NCBI GenBank assembly: GCA_020161315.1 | Contig: JAIUOH010000007.1 | Span: 1 to 64,000 of the forward strand | DNA: 64,000 nt | Reading direction: 5' to 3' | Origin: Actinomycetota bacterium | GTDB lineage: Bacteria > Actinomycetota > Actinomycetes > Actinomycetales > Microbacteriaceae | Shown: positions 60,191 through 64,000 of the stretch, piece by piece | Position numbering within the stretch: the first letter of the stretch is position 1 | Layout of the letters: each line of letters opens with the position of its first letter | Notes under the pieces: generated by a model | The model's input: the letters and a program-made list of their open reading frames with translations, nothing else | Told to the model about the DNA's origin: nothing | Database searches by the model: none | Made by a program: the position numbers and the translations under genes

Positions 60191-60982
60191 CTAGCCCGCG
60201 AGTTCGGCTTCGAGCTTCTGTCGCAGCAGTCCGCCCTCGGCACCGCCGTCGACCACCAGGTCTTCACCCGAGATCCAGGATGCCTCGTCCGAAGCGAGAA
60301 AAGAGATGGCCGCGGCGATCTCTTCGGGGCGGCCGTGACGCCCCGCGAACTCCTTCAGCGGGTCGAGCTGATCTTCACCGATCGAGTCGTAGAAATCTTG
60401 CAACAGCGGCGTCTCGGTAGGCCCTGGGCTCACCGTGTTCATGCGCATGCCCTGCACGAGCTGCCGCGACGAAATCATGGTCCACACGATCACGGTCGCC
60501 TTCGCAAGGTTGTACGCCTCGAACGACTCCTGCCCCTCCGGCAAGAAGGGGGCGACATTGACTCGCGCTTCCTCGAGCGTCTGCGAACGCAGCAGCGCCT
60601 TGACGCCCTCGATGCGCTTGCGCCATTCGAAGCCGACCGTCGAGGCGATGGTCACGACATTCGACTCCATCCGCATTCGCTTCACCGCGTGCTCGGCGAA
60701 TCGACGCATGCCGAGAAAGTTGACGGCCAGCGCCGCATCCACGCCACTCTTGCCCGAAATGCCGGCGGCATTCACCAGCACGTCGATGGTTTCGGGCAAC
60801 TCATTGACTGCTGCGTCGATGGCTGCCGGATCCATCAGATCTACGATCACGGTCGGCACATCGCGCGGCGACGGGTTTCGATCTACCACGACCACCCGGT
60901 CACCATCGTCCAGAAACCGCTCGACTACCTTGTCGCCAATGCCAGATGCGCCGCCGGTGATGACGACAGTTCTTCCACTCAT
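60191..60982 (-). CDS. Short-chain dehydrogenase, coniferyl-alcohol-dehydrogenase-like
   Basis: 263 aa classical-type SDR. Cofactor loop VVITGGASGIGDKVV (TGxxxGxG), acidic end of beta2 VVVVDRN suggests NAD preference, NAAG motif, and the catalytic YxxxK as YNLAKATVIVWT. The long loop before it (WRKRIEGVKALLRSQTL) and the GMRMNTVSPGPTETPLLQDF segment resemble the coniferyl-alcohol/3-alpha-hydroxysteroid dehydrogenase subgroup. The substrate is therefore likely a bulky alcohol. GGAAGAG precedes ATG 60982 by 4 bases. Confidence 0.85.
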   Translation of the reverse strand: MSGRTVVITGGASGIGDKVVERFLDDGDRVVVVDRNPSPRDVPTVIVDLMDPAAIDAAVNELPETIDVLVNAAGISGKSGVDAALAVNFLGMRRFAEHAVKRMRMESNVVTIASTVGFEWRKRIEGVKALLRSQTLEEARVNVAPFLPEGQESFEAYNLAKATVIVWTMISSRQLVQGMRMNTVSPGPTETPLLQDFYDSIGEDQLDPLKEFAGRHGRPEEIAAAISFLASDEASWISGEDLVVDGGAEGGLLRQKLEAELAG

Positions 60983-61041
60983 ACTGCTCTTCCGTTTCTT
61001 CTTTAAGATGACGACAGCGCTACGCTGCGCCGAATGGGGTG

Positions 61042-61067
61042 GGTGGATCAGCTAGTGCGGATCCACC
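61042..61067 (-). terminator. Hairpin between ALDH and SDR genes
   Basis: GGTGGATC (61042-61049) and GATCCACC (61060-61067) form a perfect 8-bp stem with a 10-base loop, 8 bases after the ALDH stop. It may attenuate or protect rather than end the transcript, since SDR has only a ribosome site and no clear promoter. Confidence 0.4.
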
Positions 61068-61074
61068 GCAAACA

Positions 61075-62589
61075 TCAACTCGGGTCGATGAGCACCGACT
61101 TGCTCTTCGTGTACTCAAGCACGCTCTCGCGCCCGAGTTCGCGACTGTTGCCCGAGAGGTGGTGCCCACCGAAGCTGATGCCGGGGTCGAGCTTGCCCAC
61201 TGTGTTCACCCAGACGAGGCCGCCGCGCAGTCGCTGGGTGAGCCGGTGAGCACGCGAGAGATCGCGCGTCCAGATCGCAGCCGCGAGATCATACTCTGAG
61301 GTGTTCGCGAGCCGCAGCGCCTCCTCCTCGTCGCGGAAGGTGATGACCGACAGCACCGGGCCGAAGATCTCCTCGCGCGCGACCCGCATGTCGTTGTCGA
61401 CTCCCGCGACAATGGTCGGTTGCATATAGAAGCCCTCCGTGCCAACAGCCTCGCCGCCGACGGCGATCTCTCCGCCCTCTTCTCGCGCGATATCGACGTA
61501 ACTGCGCACCGTGTCGAGTTGCTTCTCCGAGACGAGCGGCCCCAGGGTTGTCGCTTCGTCGAGCGGATCGCCGAGCGTGAGCTTCGCGGTCTCTTCTGCG
61601 AGCAACTGCAGCATCTCTTGCTCAATACTCTCGTGCACGAACAGGCGCGTGGGGGCTATGCAGACCTGGCCGGCGTTCTCCCAAATGGCGTCGGCAGACC
61701 CGGCCGCGGCTTTGCGCAGGTCGGCGTCAGGAAAGACGATGTTCGCCGTCTTCCCGCCAAGCTCGACACTCACTTTCTTCATCTGCGGGCTCGCGACCTC
61801 GAGAATTCGCTTGCCCACGGGCGATGACCCGGTGAACGAGACCTTTCGCACCAGCTCATGACTGAGCAGGGCCTCGCCGACCACCCGGCCGGCACCGGTC
61901 ACGACGTTCAGCACGCCGTCTGGCAGGCCGACCTCACGGGCGAGATCGGCAAGGTACAGAGTGGTGTACGACGAGATCTCGGCCGGCTTCATTACGACGG
62001 TGTTACCCGCGGCAAGGGCCGGGCCGATCTTGTGCGCGGCCATCACGACGGGAAAATTCCATGGTGTGATCGCCGCGCAGACGCCGATCGGCTGGCGCAG
62101 GGTCATTCCAAAGAAGGGACTGCGCACCGGGTTGATATCGCCCTCGATCTTCGTGGGCCAGCCGCCGTAGTAGCGGAAGGTGAGCGAGACTCCCCCGATG
62201 TCGTCCCGCGCCTGCACAATGGGTTTACCCATATCGAGCGATTCGAGCTCAGCGAGGGTCTCGAGGTGCTCATCGACCGCATCGGCAAGGTCAAAGAGAT
62301 ATTGCGCGCGCCTGGCCGGGCTGATGTCGCGCCACTCGGGGCTCTCGAGCGCTGCCGCGGCCGCGGTCACGGCAACATCGACATCTTCGACCGTCGCCGC
62401 GGCGATACGGCCGAGCACGCGCCCCGTTGCCGGGTCAATCGATTCGAAGGTCGCCCCATTTTTCGCCTGCTGATCCCAGGCTCCGCCGATGCGCAGGCCC
62501 TGCACCCGATCGATGAAGGCGAGCGTGCGTTCGCCAATCGGGCGGCAGTGGCCGCGATAGGCGTCGGCACCGGTGCCTGACTCTGCCAT
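61075..62589 (-). CDS. NAD(P)-dependent aldehyde dehydrogenase
   Basis: 504 aa ALDH superfamily enzyme, betaine/gamma-aminobutyraldehyde dehydrogenase-like. Motifs: PWNFPVVMAAHKIGPALAAG, SFTGSSPVGKRILEVAS, ELGGKTANIVFPDADL (Glu) and NAGQVCIAPTRL (Cys). It would oxidise an aldehyde made by the SDR or P450. I prefer ATG 62589 because GGGAGAG lies 6 bases upstream; ATG 62604 is the alternative. It is 27 bases after the P450 stop, so both are in one operon. Confidence 0.9.
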   Translation of the reverse strand: MAESGTGADAYRGHCRPIGERTLAFIDRVQGLRIGGAWDQQAKNGATFESIDPATGRVLGRIAAATVEDVDVAVTAAAAALESPEWRDISPARRAQYLFDLADAVDEHLETLAELESLDMGKPIVQARDDIGGVSLTFRYYGGWPTKIEGDINPVRSPFFGMTLRQPIGVCAAITPWNFPVVMAAHKIGPALAAGNTVVMKPAEISSYTTLYLADLAREVGLPDGVLNVVTGAGRVVGEALLSHELVRKVSFTGSSPVGKRILEVASPQMKKVSVELGGKTANIVFPDADLRKAAAGSADAIWENAGQVCIAPTRLFVHESIEQEMLQLLAEETAKLTLGDPLDEATTLGPLVSEKQLDTVRSYVDIAREEGGEIAVGGEAVGTEGFYMQPTIVAGVDNDMRVAREEIFGPVLSVITFRDEEEALRLANTSEYDLAAAIWTRDLSRAHRLTQRLRGGLVWVNTVGKLDPGISFGGHHLSGNSRELGRESVLEYTKSKSVLIDPS

Positions 62590-62616
62590 GTTCTGCTCTC
62601 CCATTGCCTTCGACGC

Positions 62617-63882
62617 CTACGCGGCGATCTTGTTCATACGAATGGGCAAACGCTTTAGGCCGTGCGTCAGATTCGAACGCAGGCGCTTCACCTCACCGGC
62701 AAGCTCGAAGCTCTCAACCTGCTCGATCTGGTGCTGCAGCAGCACCTTCAGCTCGAGACGCGCAAGCGAGTTACCGAGGCAACGATGCGCGCCGCCACCG
62801 CCGAAGGCGAGGTGGAAATTGGGCTTACGCTCAATGTCAAAGGTGTGGGGATTCGTGAAGACGCGCTCATCGTAGTTCGCCGAGGCGTACCAAATTGCGA
62901 CTTTGTCACCGGCCTCGAGTTTTTTACCGTGCATCTCGGTATCCTGCGTGACCGTGCGACGGAAATGGTGGATCGGCGTGGCCCAGCGCAGAATCTCTTC
63001 GACCGCGCTGTCTACGAGCTGCGGATTCTCGCGCAGCTTCGTCCACTGATCTGGAAAGTCACAGAACGCCTTCGCCGCGTGCGAGAACGCCATGCGGGTT
63101 GTTTCATTGCCTGCGATCACGAGCAGCGAGAAGAAGTTCGCGAGCTCGTGCGGGGTGAGCTTGCGTCCGTCGACCTCGCTCGTGATCAACAGTGAGAAGA
63201 CGTCGTGGCCGAGATCCTTTTCACGACCGATGCGAAGCTTGTCGCCGTACTCCCACAGCTCTCGACCGGCGGGACTCGAGAACTGGTACTTGCTGTTCTC
63301 GGCGAGCACCTCAGGGGTGAGGGCAGTGCGCGGGGCATGGTCCGGGTCAGAACTTGCGATCATCTCGTCGCCAAGCTCCATGATGTAGTGCGCCTCACTG
63401 TCGGGCACATCGAGCAGCGCCGCGAGCACGCGCACGGGAATCTCAGAGGAGATCTTCGAGACGTACTCGATCTCCCCTTCTTCGGCAAGGGCCGCCGTGA
63501 ATGTCTCGCTCACGATGGTCTCGACTCGCTCGTCCCAGTTGCGACGCACGATGCCCGGGTTGAAGCTGGGCGCGAGGATCTTGCGATACCCGGTGTGCAG
63601 GGGTGGATCGGTGTCGATCATGGTGCGGCGTCCCTGCAGATCGGCCTCGGGAATGTCCTCGAGGGTGGTGCCGCCCTTCTCTGATGAGAAGGTGCCCGTG
63701 TCGCGGCTCAGCGCAACGACGTCCTCGTATCGCGTAAACGACCAGAAACCGCGGCTGCCGTCCCCCGGTTCCGTCCAGTGCGCGGGGTCTTCATCGCGGA
63801 GAGTTTTGAAGAACTCGTGGGGAACCGAACCCTCAAACGCGAGCGAAGAGAGCAGGTGGTCATTCTCGTGACCTACAGACAT
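62617..63882 (-). CDS. Cytochrome P450
   Basis: 421 aa bacterial class I-type P450. I-helix oxygen-activation motif VIAGNETTR, K-helix ExxR (EEILRW), and haem ligand loop FGGGGAHRCLGNSLARLE. The HFRRTVTQDTEMHGKKLEAGDKVAIWYASANYDERVF region resembles the CYP124/125/108-like actinobacterial group, but a precise family cannot be given. It needs a ferredoxin and reductase, not seen in the window. AAAGGA lies 6 bases before ATG 63882; the longer frame to 63993 is not used. Confidence 0.93.
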   Translation of the reverse strand: MSVGHENDHLLSSLAFEGSVPHEFFKTLRDEDPAHWTEPGDGSRGFWSFTRYEDVVALSRDTGTFSSEKGGTTLEDIPEADLQGRRTMIDTDPPLHTGYRKILAPSFNPGIVRRNWDERVETIVSETFTAALAEEGEIEYVSKISSEIPVRVLAALLDVPDSEAHYIMELGDEMIASSDPDHAPRTALTPEVLAENSKYQFSSPAGRELWEYGDKLRIGREKDLGHDVFSLLITSEVDGRKLTPHELANFFSLLVIAGNETTRMAFSHAAKAFCDFPDQWTKLRENPQLVDSAVEEILRWATPIHHFRRTVTQDTEMHGKKLEAGDKVAIWYASANYDERVFTNPHTFDIERKPNFHLAFGGGGAHRCLGNSLARLELKVLLQHQIEQVESFELAGEVKRLRSNLTHGLKRLPIRMNKIAA

Positions 63883-63947
63883 GGTGAATCCTTTCGATGT
63901 GTGTTGCGCGGCAACCCTGCCGCGGGAAGAGCGAGCGACGCCCGGTA

Positions 63948-64000
63948 TCAGACCAGTTGGGCTTTGAGGTCTGCGAGCACGCCAGGCACCCATGCCAGGG
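63948..64000 (-). CDS. 3' end of an unidentified gene (cut by window edge)
   Basis: The last codons read AWVPGVLADLKAQLV before a TGA at 63948-63950, a plausible amphipathic C-terminus, on the same strand as and 65 bases upstream of the P450 gene. Too short to name. A neighbouring P450 makes a redox partner or another pathway enzyme possible, but nothing shown supports a specific call. Confidence 0.4.
   Translation of the reverse strand, partial: LAWVPGVLADLKAQLV

Noticed and set aside
1-64000. CRISPR arrays, prophage, rRNA and tRNA genes, intact insertion sequences
   Set aside because: No regularly spaced repeats, phage structural genes, transposase genes or cloverleaf-capable sequences were noticed on reading both strands; short tRNAs could still escape notice by eye.

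Overview
The window is a high-GC actinobacterial chromosome segment, probably from the family Microbacteriaceae (a Leucobacter-like organism is my best guess, inferred from gene content and not tested by a search). Actinobacterial markers include the DUF2469-yraN-comM-dprA-xerC block, the imuA'-imuB-dnaE2 mutasome, DUF3039, GuaB1-type purine enzymes, single-chain pyruvate carboxylase, and many start codons placed 6-8 bases after a TANNNT-type -10 box (leaderless mRNAs). No rRNA, tRNA, CRISPR array, prophage or intact insertion sequence was found.

Layout. 1-13.5 kb (mostly minus strand): a truncated ABC ATPase, smc, a two-gene ABC exporter, small membrane proteins, a YbaK-type deacylase, an AI-2E-family permease, thrC, guaB1, a tandem VOC protein and an NAD(P)-binding oxidoreductase. 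13.6-17.3 kb: pheS-pheT with a terminator. 17.4-20.7 kb (plus): a copper-trafficking-like operon (membrane protein, CopC, PCuAC lipoprotein, Tat-dependent DyP peroxidase). 20.7-26.7 kb: xerC, dprA, comM, yraN and DUF2469 on the minus strand, interrupted between dprA and xerC by an acetyltransferase gene and a decayed RelE-type toxin-antitoxin pair. 26.7-32.3 kb: the SOS-regulated mutasome imuA'-imuB-dnaE2. 32.3-34.1 kb: pncB with a duplicated 3' end, then DUF3039. 34.2-41 kb: an ABC system whose ATPase has a long acidic N-terminal extension, a divergent TagG/TagH-type polysaccharide exporter, a membrane-embedded GH5 glycosidase fusion, and an RluA-type pseudouridine synthase. 42-48 kb (minus): small envelope and unknown proteins (one frameshifted), SHOCT and DUF6325 proteins, leucyl aminopeptidase and an AbgT-type transporter, facing an SLC13-type anion transporter. 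50.1-53.5 kb: pyruvate carboxylase.

53.6-64 kb is a catabolic cluster: succinate-semialdehyde-type dehydrogenase and gamma-glutamyl hydrolase (minus), a divergent APC amine/amino-acid permease and FCD-type GntR regulator (plus), then a minus-strand set of P450, aldehyde dehydrogenase, SDR dehydrogenase and gamma-glutamyl-amine-synthetase-like enzyme. GGTATA-type operator motifs lie in the hydrolase/permease divergent promoter and upstream of the synthetase, which suggests one regulon. I read it as a P450-coupled, gamma-glutamylated amine degradation route; the substrate is unknown. This is the most promising candidate for an undescribed system here.
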